A stretch of DNA of 64,000 nt from Himantopus leucocephalus (GCA_003993805.1 RSEF01000005.1:36290142-36354141), one strand, 5' to 3'; positions 13,701 to 25,808 are shown, counted from the stretch's first letter. Numbers and translations: made by a program. Notes: generated by a model from the letters alone, not told the origin.

Positions 13701-16700
13701 ATTTGGTATTTTCTGTTTCTGCAGGCTTTTGCATCGTGATAGGGGTAGTCTTGCACTGATGTTCTGTGTTGAAGCAGAGGTGATCATGCACAAAAGCTGT
13801 CATTTGTTGCAGGTACTTTGCTGCGTATACAGTCACTGCCTTTATTTTGGACTAGCATTCCTTCAATGTTTGAGCCGTTACACAGTCAGCTTAAAGGCAT
13901 GATCACCTTCATGCAGCCTGTAATGAGTGCTGCACACTATTAATTTTTCCTTCTGTTCTAGTATCTTATCCTGGAGAGTCAGAAAACTAGGATCCTGGAA
14001 AGTAACTGTCTCGTGACTACTGTCTGGGTTTCATATCACTTGCAATTTTTTGTTTTCTAATATTTTAGCAGAGGAATGCATTGTTATAGTTTGAAATTAA
14101 TGGAAGACAGTAAAGTGTACATAGAAGGATGGCAAATACGGTACTGTTGTCAGCGTGACTTAAATATTCATGGATGTTTATTTGAATTTTTTGTTTAATA
14201 GTCATCACCACAGATTGTTACACAAACCAAGCTTGCGAACAAGAGGGAACAGGTACATCAATCATTCATTTTTATCCTCACTGTTAAATAACTGGTTATT
14301 CATGCCTAATCGTTTAGTTACTTTCTGGAATTCCAGAATAAAATGTTAAGGGAAAATTCATATCAGTTCCATTGGATTCATTTAATCTGGATTTCTGCAT
14401 CAGATTAGAAAAGCATTTAGTGTACAAATACAGAAACTTATATAGTTTTGTTTTATACTGACAGTCTGTTTTTGTATAAGACAGTTGCTGATTTACGTCT
14501 TTGCTTGTTCAACAATAAGAACTTCTAAAGGTGCAAAATTGAAAACATAAACCTACTTGATTGGGCAAATGTTTTTTCTTAAAGGTTGTTGGTCTAGGAG
14601 TAAATTTGTTAATTATCCTTGGGGATGGTGAACTTGCCTTATGGGAGGCTTGAGTGATGGCAGAGAGCTTATTGGGGGTGTCTTGAGAGCCACTTCCTTG
14701 ACTTCTCCTGTCTCTCTCTGAAGACATCTTGGCAGTGATGAAATACTGGCAGTTTGTGATGATAGTCTTATGAAATGAAGTTATAGTACACACAGTATGG
14801 TTCCCTAGTGTTTTGTTGCTAAGTAGTGCTTGTGCATGTTTAATCCCTTCCTTGAAATTTCCAAAATAGAAAATAGACACCTGGAGGGAAGGAAAACTAT
14901 TCATCTCCGACCTGAAATATGTTTTCTTACATTGCTAAATAAAGGACTACACAAATTCCCTTATTTACACACCCACATTATGCCAACGTACATGTTAACC
15001 TTTACAGTTGGCAGAAATTGGGAGACTGGCTGCCAGTTTCTGTTTTGTATAGATTGATGTAATCAAGCATGGCACTACAGTATGAAATATGTAACAAATG
15101 ATGTTAGAGTATATCTCACAAGCCTGCAGTGCAGCACGAAAGGAGCGTTTCAAAAAGAAAGAGAAAGCAAAGGGCTTAAGTTGTGCCTTGCTTAGTCTTG
15201 TGCACTGGGGGTGAATTCGGGCCGCTGATTTCATTTCTGTAGTGGCACAAGTGCCTGCAAATTAGGTCAGCAAATAATAATTTAAAAAGAGCAAAAGTAC
15301 AGAGGAAGAATCCTTAAAAGGGGGAGAATGAGTTCTTTTCATGTCACATATGTAGATGTGTACTATACTGGTAGAACTAAAGGAGGGATGAAGTTCTGCC
15401 CCTGCTGGAACCAGTGGGACAAAATACCACTCAGATGTCATTAATGTGATGCAGTCCTGAAGACACTTTATATCCATTCTAGTATTCTCACTGCCAGCAA
15501 AACAGCTTTACTCCACAGCGCAGATAACTTTTCAGATCTGTCCTTAACACAAGATATTTGAGACAGCTTCTGTTACTAACCTGCTGTAGTGGTGCTAAAT
15601 TCCAGAGGAAAAGACTCAGCAATCAGTTTAACAAGGTGCTGGCATAAGCACAGTTTCCAGAGCAGAGTAGAAGGAAAGGGAATAGATACTCCTTGAAAGA
15701 AGAAAGCTGTAGAAAATGGCTTAAAAAGAGCGCTTTGCGCTACTCAATTTCCTTTTGCCATTGGAAATTAGTTTTACAATGTGGGAGAAAAGCTAAGGTA
15801 AAAGTTGAGGAGAGGTAAGTATTTCTACCCAACTGAAAAGAAAGAAGAAGCCAAGTAAGTTTGATACTAAACAAAAAAATAAAATAAAATTCTTTTTACA
15901 TTAACATAATGGCTGTATGAAGAGCTTTTGAGGCTGTAAAAATGGAGCGGCTCAACTCTGATCGTCTAAAGTTGTACGTCCAAACTGTTTTATCGGGCAT
16001 CAGATTCTCAGATCCGATACATATTTATGAAAATGAGCAAGCTGAGACTTCAGACCATTTGGGTTTAAAGATGATCTTATTTGAAAAATTAGTCTACTGC
16101 TTCTTTGTCATATTTTACTGTTTTCTACAGTGCAAGAGGGACTTCAAGTATGTGTTTCACACAGTGCAGTTTTGTTTTCAGAAAATATTCTTCCTTGAGT
16201 GAAGATTTTGTTCAGCTATAAGGACGTAAAAGTGAACTTCAGACTTTAAAGGTCAGTTTTCCTCTCACTATGGTGTAAAATGGCCCTTGTGTAAAGAGTA
16301 AGATTCTTTAATTTTTGTTGAGTATTATTTCCAGTTCAGCTTGTGACCCCATTGCCCTCAGAGGTTTAGGTTTTTAACTTTTTGGTTTTCCTAGAGGAGT
16401 CGCGTTCTGTGACTTCAGCTGTTTTGGGAAAAGACTGATGCCATTCTCCCCCTAAGCTGTCTAGTGCAGCATGAGCCCAGAGGAGCAAGCAGAAGACAAC
16501 AAGATTTTGCAATCCATTTTAGAGAGTAGTTGAAATATCTTCCCTGAAATTGGCAGCTATGTGCCGGCCCCTTCCATCTGCAGGCACTGGTACAGTTGGC
16601 AGTTTCCACCCTGCAAAATCAATCATGCCCCTTCCAGATTAAAGACCTAAATAATGTTCATGCATTTTAAGAGCATTTTTTTTTAATTTCCTGATATTTA

Positions 16701-17502
16701 TAACAACACTTGGGGAAACTTGACACCGAAATCTGTTTCCCAACTGCATTTGTTTTTCCCTCATGTGTGCACACTGATTCGTTATTGCAAGATTGCTCAT
16801 CAGTGCTGGGCTTTTTTTTTTGTTGTTTTGGGGTTTTGTTTAGGTTTAAGACAGAGGATTAAAGCACTCATTATCAAAACAAATATATATAAAAAATATT
16901 AGTTTAAAGAAGTGCTGAATCAGTGCTAATGATTTCTTTAAGCTTTCCACTACCATGTTTTCTAAAGTCCCCTAAAATGCTAACTCTAGCTCTTCTTTTG
17001 TTACACACGGCGAGTGAAAAATGAAACTGAAGAAGGAGGTTTTGTGCTGACCTTAGACCAGACATCTGCCAGAGCAGTCACCTAGTATAAGCTACAACAC
17101 CGTGCTCATAGTTGAAAATGCTTTGGAAAGAAAAGTGCTAAATTGGTTCTGGGCCACAGGATGATTTTTCTCATTGTTATGATCTGTTATGTATACTTTG
17201 CATCAGCAGCATAGCACAGGTTGTTGAGAACTGATCAGCCGTCCAAGAGAGGAAAATATCTATATTCCTGAAAAGTGCTTGAGTTATGTAACCAAACTGA
17301 ACTATTGGAGAAATTTTAGGATTTAGATCTTCATTAGAGGTGCTTCTTGGTGCATTGATCTTTGGCAAAAATGTAATAAATGTTTAATTTAATAATCTGA
17401 TTTATCCTATTTCCACAGAAATTAATTTGAGATATCAATTGCAAGATCAATTTGTCCCGTGTTATCTTATTGTTCTAAAATGATGCTTACACCCACCTTG
17501 GT

Positions 17503-17531
17503 CAGATTCTTTCCTCTCTGGAAAGAATCTG
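17503..17531. repeat. Perfect 12-bp inverted repeat (hairpin)
   Basis: Arms CAGATTCTTTCC (17503-17514) and GGAAAGAATCTG (17520-17531) are perfectly complementary around a TCTCT loop. No U-tract or gene end adjoins it, so I do not call it a terminator. Confidence 0.9.
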
Positions 17532-18740
17532 TGGAGACTTCCAGATTGAGTATCGACTGAGTATGGAATAAAGGACATTTCTTGTATTTATAGCTTGCAC
17601 TTTTCCACCCCAAGTTTAATCTCTGAGCTGCTTTTGGTACCTGGTAACAGTGTCTTATCACCTATCCACTACACCTCCGCTCCCATTTCATGTGGAATGA
17701 TTTCTCATGTTTCCTTCAATGCCAATTTCTGTTAAGTGATGGTGCATTTGGTTGCTCAAAGTAAGCAACTTTTTCCTGGTTGAATGTGAGGTTCAGGTAT
17801 TAGAGTAGAAAAGTGGAAGTGAGGCCAGATGATTTTACAGCTGTGTAGCCAACTTCGTTAATCTTAATTTTAAAGAAAATACCTTAACTTCCTTTGTAAG
17901 TATGCCTTTTACCTTGCTGAAAGAATGTTACATATTGAGGAGTTCAGGATTAGATTCCTATTTACTTATGCATCTTGAAGAGTTCCCATCCAGGGACTGT
18001 TGTAGGGTAAACCGTAATAATGTTTCTGAAGTCCTAATTCCTCAGGAATAACTGAGGTTCTAATTTGCCCAGTCTGAAATAGACGTGTGCAAATACATGG
18101 AGAGTTAGATGTGTTATACCAACTGTGTGTGCACTCTGTCAGCTACTTGCCAAATTGAATAATTTCACTGCACAGTCGAGAACACTTCTACAACGAGATT
18201 CCTGCATTTCAGAAGCCCAAGGGTCTGCAGCTCATGTTTGGACCTGCTTGTTGAGCAGTAATTCTGAATAGTAATGCTAAACATAATTCTTAGAGGGCTT
18301 GAAACATGTATTCAGAAAACCTGCATATGTCATGGCTCTGGAAAGCATTTGTTCCATGATTGCTTAAGAAGCAGTAGAAGATGCAGCCCAAGATTGGCTG
18401 AGGGAGGTTATATTGTCAGGTTATTAAACTGTACAAAGGAAATTTGTTTCCATGTATGCTTAGATAAAACCTGAAAAATATCATAAGTGAGAGCACAAGT
18501 TGTTTTGGTCTGAATTTTGTGGGTTTTTTTTCCTGTTTATTTTTAGATTGCTAGGCTTCATTTGCTGCTCCAGGGTTCTGAGTCCATGTCGGATACAGCT
18601 GAAATAAGGTATCTACTTTGATCAAGAGAGCACCATTTGAAAAATCACACAATGAAGAATAAGAGAAAATTATGAAGGTTAATTGACAATAATTGATAAT
18701 TAGCTTTGTTTTGCTCCATACATAGTTACGCTTTCAGGCT

Positions 18741-18780
18741 TATGACCATAAAGAACTTTTTATGACCATAAAGAACTGGA
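18741..18780. repeat. Tandem duplication, 20-bp period
   Basis: TATGACCATAAAGAACT occurs at 18741-18757 and again at 18761-18777, so a 20-bp unit is repeated twice with differences only in its last bases. This is a typical small slippage or repair duplication. Confidence 0.9.
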
Positions 18781-18887
18781 TTGTCTAGTCCCTGTGGATA
18801 CAGACATCTTAACCAAAATCTTTCACAAACTTAAATTCCACTGAAGTTGGTGGACGGGGAAGAGGTGAGGTTGTGTTTGACTCGTCA

Positions 18888-18935
18888 CAGCCTCATAAGT
18901 AGTTGGTATTAGAGGCATGAACTACCACACCCAGC
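18888..18935 (-). pseudogene. 7SL (SRP) RNA-like 5' fragment
   Basis: On the minus strand, starting at 18935, the text reads GCTGGGTGTGGTAGTTCATG, then CCTCTAATACCAACTACTTA, then TGAGGCTG. It lines up without gaps with the first ~48 nt of 7SL RNA, the Alu domain that starts GCCGGGCGCGGTGG and runs to GGGAGGCTGAG. By eye identity is about 70% to 7SL. Several of the mismatches are C-to-T or G-to-A changes at CpG positions, as expected for an old methylated copy. The match starts at the RNA's first base and stops abruptly before the rest of the molecule, which suggests a truncated retrocopy. It resembles mammalian Alu/B1 only because those also derive from 7SL. A chance match is possible but seems unlikely. 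Confidence 0.45.
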
Positions 18936-18945
18936 AAATTATTTC

Positions 18946-19520
18946 TGATTAGTACAAACTGAGTTATAAAACATGGCTCAGAGTCTGAAATGAGAACAGA
19001 CCCGAGTCTTTATCTACTGATTCTCATCTCCCTGGAGGGCAACATAATTTCTACTGGAGTAATGATGGTAACAGTAAAATTGGTTTCTCAAGGCAAGCAA
19101 TGTGATTTAAATATTTAAATTTTGGGTCTAATCATAAATATAGAGACAATCGCAATGTTCATGGAACCAAGTAGAAGTGCTGCAGAAATCATCTTTTTTT
19201 TATTTATTGTGACTAGGTAATGTGTGTCAGGCTTAATCCATCCTTAGGATTTTTGGTAGTGTCTTCAAAGATTTATTTACCTGGTCCTCCTGCTGATCGT
19301 AAGTAGTTGTATCAGGTCAGACCAAAGGGTTCCTGTACCAATGAACCTGTCTTCAAGGCTGATGGCTAGGGAACGTGGTATTGGGACATGGCAAGGAATT
19401 GAATGCTACTTCTACCAAACAGCATCCTGTAATCTGTGAGATAGGGATTTGCTAAACCATATGTTGTTTTTTTATTTTTTATAGCCCTTAGTAAGGTTTT
19501 CCTTTCCAGTCATTACATGT
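18946..19520. other. Gap between repeats; possible unknown old repeat
   Basis: No gene. The part at 19313-19435 (GTCAGACCAAAGGGTTCC ... CAGCATCCTGTAATCTGTGAG) vaguely recalls an interspersed sauropsid repeat whose text reads 'GGTCAGACCAAAGGTCCATC ... CAGTATCCTGTC'. The resemblance is too weak to assign. Confidence 0.35.
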
Positions 19521-19636
19521 TTGGAGGTGTTTAAAAACAGAGTAGACANGAAGTGGTTTTATCAGGTTAGGATAATGGTTGGACTAGATGATCTTAAAGG
19601 TCCCTTCCAACCTTAACAGTTCTATGATTCTATGTT
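19521..19636 (+). mobile_element. CR1 LINE 3' end
   Basis: TTGGAGGTGTTTAAAAACAG matches the CR1 segment just before the reverse-transcriptase stop. It is followed by GGTTGGACTAGATGATCTTA, AAAGGTCCCTTCCAACCTTA and a tail of TTCTATGATTCTATG units, the hallmark CR1 3' end. Only the last ~115 bp are present (extreme 5' truncation). One undetermined base lies at 19549 where the text departs from the expected CR1 sequence, so a few bases may be missing there. Confidence 0.93.
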
Positions 19637-22600
19637 CTAGGAAAATTTTTTTCAGAATAGTTTTACATGTTTCATTCTGTTTGCACTTCAGGGTTCCCTT
19701 TCTCTTTACCTGTACCACAAAGACTATCTTGTGGTCTTGCTGACAGAGATCTTTTTAAGCTTTTAAAAAGCATCCATATAATATTCCAAGTTATTCCACC
19801 TATGTGTTTTTCTCTATTTTTTCATGGGCCTTTAACTCCATAAGAAAAGTATCTTCTTGACTATGCTATCATTTATGGGTGACAAAATAAGCAATAAAAT
19901 ATTTTTTTTCTTTTAAAATTTTTTATTATTTCATTTTTTAAGATATTTCCAGACTTCGCTTAAAGCTGTCTAATGGACTGGAAGTTTCTACCTAGTACTT
20001 ATTTCTTGGGCTTTAACACAAGACAATGAAATACAGGAAGCAAATGGGGCAGGGGTGAGAGAGAATTGAGGTACCAATTTGTAAATGGTCTTATTTCTGA
20101 CAGAAATGTTGATAGGGCTTTTGCCAGGCTTGAGAGCCAGTTGTTGTGATGGCTGCAGTTGCCTTGCCTGTGCACTTACGAGTGTCTGTCAGTCACTAAG
20201 ATGATACATTTCTTTATCATGTGTGTGATTATAAACCATTATTTTGTGAGAGAGGCCCTGTGCTTTTCCTAGTGTCTCAGCTCTCTTTATAAAAGTTCTT
20301 CTGTCAAGGAATTCTCCAGACTTGTACAATAATGTATCAAGGTGGCAAACTCTGACAGCTTCAAAAGCTAGGTTTCATTTCATAAGGGCTTTTAAGCTGT
20401 CTTGGATATGTACCTGGCAGACATTTCAGTCACTGTCTCTGTACTGTTTTCCTCTTGTTTCTTTCCCATGTGCCATGAAAATATTTTCCTTTAAGTATTT
20501 ACATACTAACAGTCTTCGATGTGTGGGGTTTTTTTGTTTTGTTAGGAACAGCATTTTAATGGGTAATTGAGAAGGAACACTTCCTTTCTCATTAGACACT
20601 GAATAATTTGATCTCTGGTTAATGTATTTGAAAAATAATGTTTCAGTGTGTTATGATAATAATAAAGTAGAATTTTTCTTCTTCCACAGGGTTACACCTG
20701 TTTACACTATTTTACTATCTCTTGAGTGGTATGATATGAAGCTTTTTTATTGCAGTTTTGTTTAAGAAGAGCTGAGCATGTGACGGAACTGTCAATCAGC
20801 ATTTAGTCATACAGTATCTATTTCTGTCCCTGTTCCTCTTAACACAGAGGGCTATTATAGTCTACATTACGGGATAGGTACTTTGGATATAGATATCCTT
20901 GAGGGGCAGGATTTATTATGAAAGAGGAGATTCAACATAACATGAGACATAGTTTAAATAGCTGAATTTACTTACAAATTCTAAAAGTTAAATTAAACAG
21001 ATGTTGCTTTTATACATTGAATTTTTCTGTCTACTAATACCTTTCTTCTGTTTTATACTTGAATTTGCAACAAAGGCATTTCAAACAAGACTATTTTTTT
21101 TTTTATAATTGAAGTTATCTTAAATAACTTTGATGTTATGTTCTTTGTCTCAAAGGCTGAGACTTTACCTTTCGGCTTTGTTTACATACTCCTGCTGGCA
21201 CAAAGCGCTTTAATGTCAGTGGTCACTGAAGCACCTTGTGTGCTCCAGTGATACCTACAGTGACTGGGAACCTACCTCTGAGACAACTCCACCCCCTTTC
21301 ATCCTTGTAATTACAAATCTTAGACAAAGTAAGCACCTAATGCATGCTTCAGGAAAAAATTTAAACCTTTTGAAAGGACTTAGTCTGGCTATATTAGCAG
21401 TACTGTGCATGCAGAGTATTGTGGAGTCAAGTTTAAAAACTTTTGTTTTTCTTTTAAGAAATTCATGTCCCTTGCCTGCCTCCCACACTGCCCTGAAGTG
21501 GAATGCTATGAAAGACCTCAATCAGGTTGCATGGCTTTACTATTCCAAAAAGCAGTCTGTGTCTACTAGAAGACCTCCCCAGAAATTATCGTTCCCCGTG
21601 CTTCTCAGAAGATACCGTATGGGGAGACAGCTTTTTATAGCACAGGATTTTTCATGCGCTCCTCTGCCAAGCTACTGGTAGCAAGGATCCCTTCTCCAAA
21701 GATTCGATGCAAAGGCCGTTCATATGCCATAGAGTTGCTGAGTTGTGCAGACTAATAGTTTTGCTCTAACTACGCCATCCATTTGCTTCTCTGGTGAATG
21801 TGGGGCTGAAACAAGTACTTCTTTTCATGAAAGCCTGTATTTTGCTGCCATTATTATAGAGAAATTAATGGATCCAGACCCACAGTTACCACCAAATATT
21901 TGTCTGTTTAGACCGTAAGCACTCTGAGGACTTGACTGCCCCATGGTTTGCTAGAGTATGGTTAATGGCTTCTGACCTTGGAGGTGCTCCTTAAGTTATT
22001 CTCTAATGCAAACTATTTTTAAAGTTACACCTTTCTCCACAGTCCTTGTTCCAGTAGAACACCGTTGCATTGCAGTATGTTGAAGAATGGAGAGAGGGAC
22101 AAAACCTTGTTTTCATCGTGCATTGTGCACTCGTGAAACAGCCATATAATTTCCAATGGCTTTTGGCGCAGGGAACAGATGGAGGTTCTCCTCCTCTTCC
22201 CTTAAACATCTAAGGCAATGGCTGATTGTGTATATTATGTATAGTTAAACTAATAATCAGATATAGGGAAACATAAAAATTGCGGCTAACATTACAGAAA
22301 AAATCCACGTGACGCTTTGCTAGCTGCGTTTCAGCATTTTGACAAGACCTTGCCTTCTGCATGTAATATTAAGTATATACATAAAACTCTAAAAAATAAT
22401 CACAGGATGTACTATGCAAACTTAGTATATGGACTCTAGAGTCAAATTGAAAATGTTAAAGGTATCAATCTGATTAAAAGTCTTGTTCATTTCTGTATAT
22501 TTTACAAAGGGGAAATATGGTGTAGTCATGTCAGCTAATTCTCAGTTACCATAGCAGCTTGTGGAAGAAGAATAGGGGACAGTAATACTGTATTTCTGCA

Positions 22601-24153
22601 GTGAACGCTGAAAATAGCAGAAAAGTTTTTTTGGGAGTTGAGTTCTCTGCTATATGTCTCTTAGAGATAAATGCAAATATCAATGATTTAATCAGAACGT
22701 ACTGGTAATAAAGGGGAGTTTCTGCTGTGAGTATTCCTACTAAAAAATATCTTGCCCTTAATTTTTCTGTATTCATTTCACATATGACAAGATATTCCTC
22801 AGGATAAACAAAGTTTGTAGAGTATGTCTTGAAGTGTTATAACTTTTGTTCTCAGCAATAAGAGATATATCATTCTTAAAGCATATTTCAATGGTTTAGT
22901 CTGAGGGAAATCAAAGTTATAGATACCCTTATTTTTTCACTGGAAGTAAATGAATAGCACACAAACATCAGCTAATACACCAGCTGGAGCCAATTTTCGA
23001 AAGAGAATGGCTTTCAGTTGGAAATACAGGCTTTCATCAAATTCTGTTATTGCTTACAACATTTCTTTTCTATCACCAACTTTTTCTCTCTCCCAGCAAA
23101 GGAACACACAACAAAACTAATGAAACTTCAACACTTCTTCAAACTGAGAAATGCTTATTTCTCAGGTCAGTGTAGTCCTCTGGTCAGCTCAGAGACAACT
23201 TTAGTGTTTAAATGATTGGGATGAAATTGAAGAAATGACCTGGCTTTTCAGAGCAAGTTGCAGAGGTGTATGCAAGTAATTCCAGAAGTCTCTATTTAGG
23301 TTTCTAAAGTTGGCCAGGAAGGTAGCCATCGTTTCCATAAATGATTGTGTTACCGGAATATCTGTCATTTATTTGACATTTGTAATTGTTGGCGATGCTA
23401 GTGGCCCCAAAGATGGTGGAAATCAATTTCATGCTGGATTTGCATCAGTTTGGAAAGGTCTGGGCTGGGTCACCTCACTTCTGAGTTTACATTTTTTTCC
23501 TCTAAGAATACATTCAACTATCCTTTCTGTATTGGTACTGAAAAATTACCTTTGTTTTCCAGATGTGACTCTACGTCCAGAATAAAAATTCTTCTGTCAC
23601 TTTCTCAATTCCTCTAACTAACAGTGCCTCGAGCCTAGAGAAACTAACACAGAGCCCTTAATTACTCCTGTCTCATGCTTCTTTTTGATAACTGGGAAAC
23701 ATTTGCCGTCCTGCCTGTCGATGAAGCCTGTAACCACATTCAATTTGATTCTCTCTAAAACAAAATTAATCATTTATGTGACAATATAGCAGTTGACACA
23801 GTCCTTGATTCTAATCTCTTTTTTTTAACCTAACTTTTGGAACATCCATATTTTTTCTCTTGTTTTCCCACCACATATACAAAAAAACTCCCTTCTTTGA
23901 AACTTCCTCATCCCCTATTTATTTGTTATACTGCATAGGAAAAACTTGAAAAGACTTTGTGATGATCAGTGTTGTTTAGGTAGTACTTGATTAATCAATC
24001 TGTCTCTGGCCACTTAATTACTCATTTTCATAAGCCTTGGGGATATTGTCACTCCACATGCCACCAGGGCAGCCACTAGTTGTTACAGTGCCAGACTGGT
24101 GCTCAGATCATCTGTTTTCTACTGCAGGTTAATGCTGGTGCCTTGCAGTTTGC
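19637..24153. other. AT-rich DNA without a recognisable gene
   Basis: About 4.5 kb with no identifiable repeat or exon. The longest frame, 21238-21681 plus (147 codons), contains no recognised motif and its residue make-up looks like translated noncoding DNA. Confidence 0.5.
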
Positions 24154-24180
24154 ATTCAAGAACTGCTGTAGTTCTTGAAT
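24154..24180. repeat. Perfect 11-bp inverted repeat (hairpin)
   Basis: Arms ATTCAAGAACT (24154-24164) and AGTTCTTGAAT (24170-24180) pair perfectly around a GCTGT loop. It lies 43 bp upstream of the CR1 insertion at 24224. Function unknown. Confidence 0.9.
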
Positions 24181-24223
24181 CTTTTCTTACAGTCTTCCTT
24201 CTTTCAATTCAATTCTTTCAATT

Positions 24224-24330
24224 TGATCATCCCCCTGTACTCGGCACTGGTGAGACCCCACCTCNNNNNNNNNNACTAGATGATCTGAAAGGTCCCTTCC
24301 AACCTTAACAATTCTACAATTCTATGAATT
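24224..24330 (+). mobile_element. CR1 LINE interrupted by 10-N gap
   Basis: The left part encodes IIPLYSALVRPHL, a well-known CR1 reverse-transcriptase C-terminal motif (GATCATCCCCCTGTACTCGG ... CCCCACCTC). After ten Ns (24265-24274) the text resumes as ACTAGATGATCTGAAAGGTC and a TTCTATGAATTC tail, the extreme CR1 3' end. In the copy at 59514-59995 these two parts would lie about 0.45 kb apart, so the 10-N spacer almost certainly hides several hundred bases of element. Confidence 0.93.
24265..24274. other. Assembly gap, 10 N
   Basis: Ten unknown bases inside the CR1. The stated length is not credible, given that CR1 segments normally far apart flank it. Confidence 0.95.
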
Positions 24331-25670
24331 CTGCCCAGTTGCTGCTTCTGTCTGCCTGGACCATTGCACCTATTTGGGCTGGCCTTTGATCTTAATTCTT
24401 GGGACTCATGATCACCTAACAACCGTGCATCATCCTAACAAGCAAGGACTTTGGGGCTAGCTAGAGAAGGTTATTCTTCCAGGGCCTGACTCCTAGATGT
24501 TACTGTAACTCACAGAATAACTTGTAACTTGTAGAATTACTTTTTTGTAAGTTATTATTGGTCCTCTTATTGTCCCTGCTGAACAGAAGGGTCCATTTTG
24601 CTTATAAATAAACGATGTAGTAGCTGTACCCTATATTGAAGCCATGCACTAACAAGTAAGAGGTCACCAGATATGAGCAGTTTTCTTTCTTTCTTCTCCC
24701 ATTCCCCAGTTTGGTCTTAAGCTTAGGAAGAGAGCCATGAGAGATTTACATGTCATTTCATTTAAGTGGAATAACCTTTCAGAAACTCTACTTAAACAAC
24801 GGAGAATGTTGTTACAAACTGGTTCTTCCTGCCTCCTCTTGTGAGCGGTGAGAAGAGGGATTGCAAAACGAATTAATAAAATGGTTTCCCCATGGCCTCT
24901 GATTAGCATATGGTTTAGTGGATTATATAAAAATGGTGTCAAATTTATGGCTGCTGAAGATTTCACCTTTAAGGGTATTTTCCTCACTGTTGGAAAAGAG
25001 ATTGGATTTGATAATGTGGCTGCGCCTTGAATGACTAGAGATGTCTTACTGTTTGTCCAAACAGCGAAAATGCATAAGACAATTGAAAATGAAGTTCTTC
25101 GTATTGATTTGCTGCAAATTTGATTGACTCTCTGGAGAACTGTTTGATAAAGCATATAATATATCATCACTCTTACAAGTAGTTCTGAAATCTTACAAGA
25201 ATGACAGGTGCTGGCAAAATGGCATTACTGATGAGACTTGCACAATAAGAGCAACTAAAATGCACCATGCTTTTCAGTTTCAGTAGAACAGACTTTTTTC
25301 TGAACAAATGTTTGTGTGAATGAATTAATGTCTGGAGTTTTGTGAGAGGTGGAGACCTTGCAGGAATCTCTGAAGAAGCAGTGAGCTAGTAAGAAATGAA
25401 TGTAATGTTTCCCGGGAAAAGTCTGTATGGGACATAATGATTCTCAACAGAAACAACACTTATGTAGTTTATAGAAATGTGGGCTTAAATGAGCTATTAT
25501 CAAGAATAGTATGACTTTGTGAACCAGATTGCCAGAAGGCAAAACTGAGAGGAAATTGAGATCCACAGAACTACACCTATGTGTTTCCTTAGTTTGGTGT
25601 TTTCCTCTTCCTTATTTGACTGCTCATCCACTCCCACAAATGAAGAAAAAACAACAACCAAACATAGTTT
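24331..25670. other. AT-rich DNA without a recognisable gene
   Basis: Contains the longest open frame of the window (24664-25170, minus, 168 codons), which has no recognisable domain. The plus strand of part of the same segment is also open (24848-25030). I do not call a gene. Confidence 0.45.
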
Positions 25671-25702
25671 AAAAAAAAAAANCCCCCCCCCCCCCCCCCC
25701 CC
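25671..25702. repeat. A11-N-C20 homopolymer junction
   Basis: Eleven A residues, one N at 25682, then twenty C residues (25683-25702). Long poly(C) is rare in AT-rich bird DNA and is prone to read slippage. The N marks an unresolved join, so the C-tract length is unreliable. Confidence 0.9.
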
Positions 25703-25808
25703 GAAAAAGTGAAGCCCACAGGAATAAATATTTGAAAATAACCTTTCCATTATTTCACCTGTCCATCTTCTTTTCTGATTGTATTATTAAAAGGAAGAAA
25801 AGGGGAAT

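Larger units (their letters stand above)
10764..18887. other. AT-rich DNA without a recognisable gene
   Basis: About 8 kb of AT-rich sequence. Open frames up to 131 codons occur (longest at 14509-14904, minus) but none has domain content or exon boundaries I can support. A perfect 12-bp hairpin lies at 17503-17531, a 9-bp hairpin at 12697-12718, and a 20-bp tandem duplication at 18741-18780. Confidence 0.5.

Noticed and set aside
14509..14904. 131-codon minus-strand frame with a polar middle (SSERDRRSQGSGSQDTPNKL)
   Set aside because: The middle part looks somewhat protein-like and has an ATG in fair context, but both ends are low-complexity and no family or exon boundary can be identified.
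18888..18935. Primate Alu contamination
   Set aside because: Similarity ends after ~48 nt, is too diverged for a recent Alu, and the fragment is embedded in continuous sequence; a 7SL-derived relic explains it better.
19313..19435. Possible sauropsid interspersed repeat next to a CR1 end
   Set aside because: Only scattered words (GGTCAGACCAAAGG, CAGCATCCTGT) agree with remembered repeat text; not enough to name a family.
21238..21681. 147-codon plus-strand open frame
   Set aside because: No recognisable domain, no splice signals, composition like translated noncoding DNA; a frame of this length can arise by chance in 64 kb.
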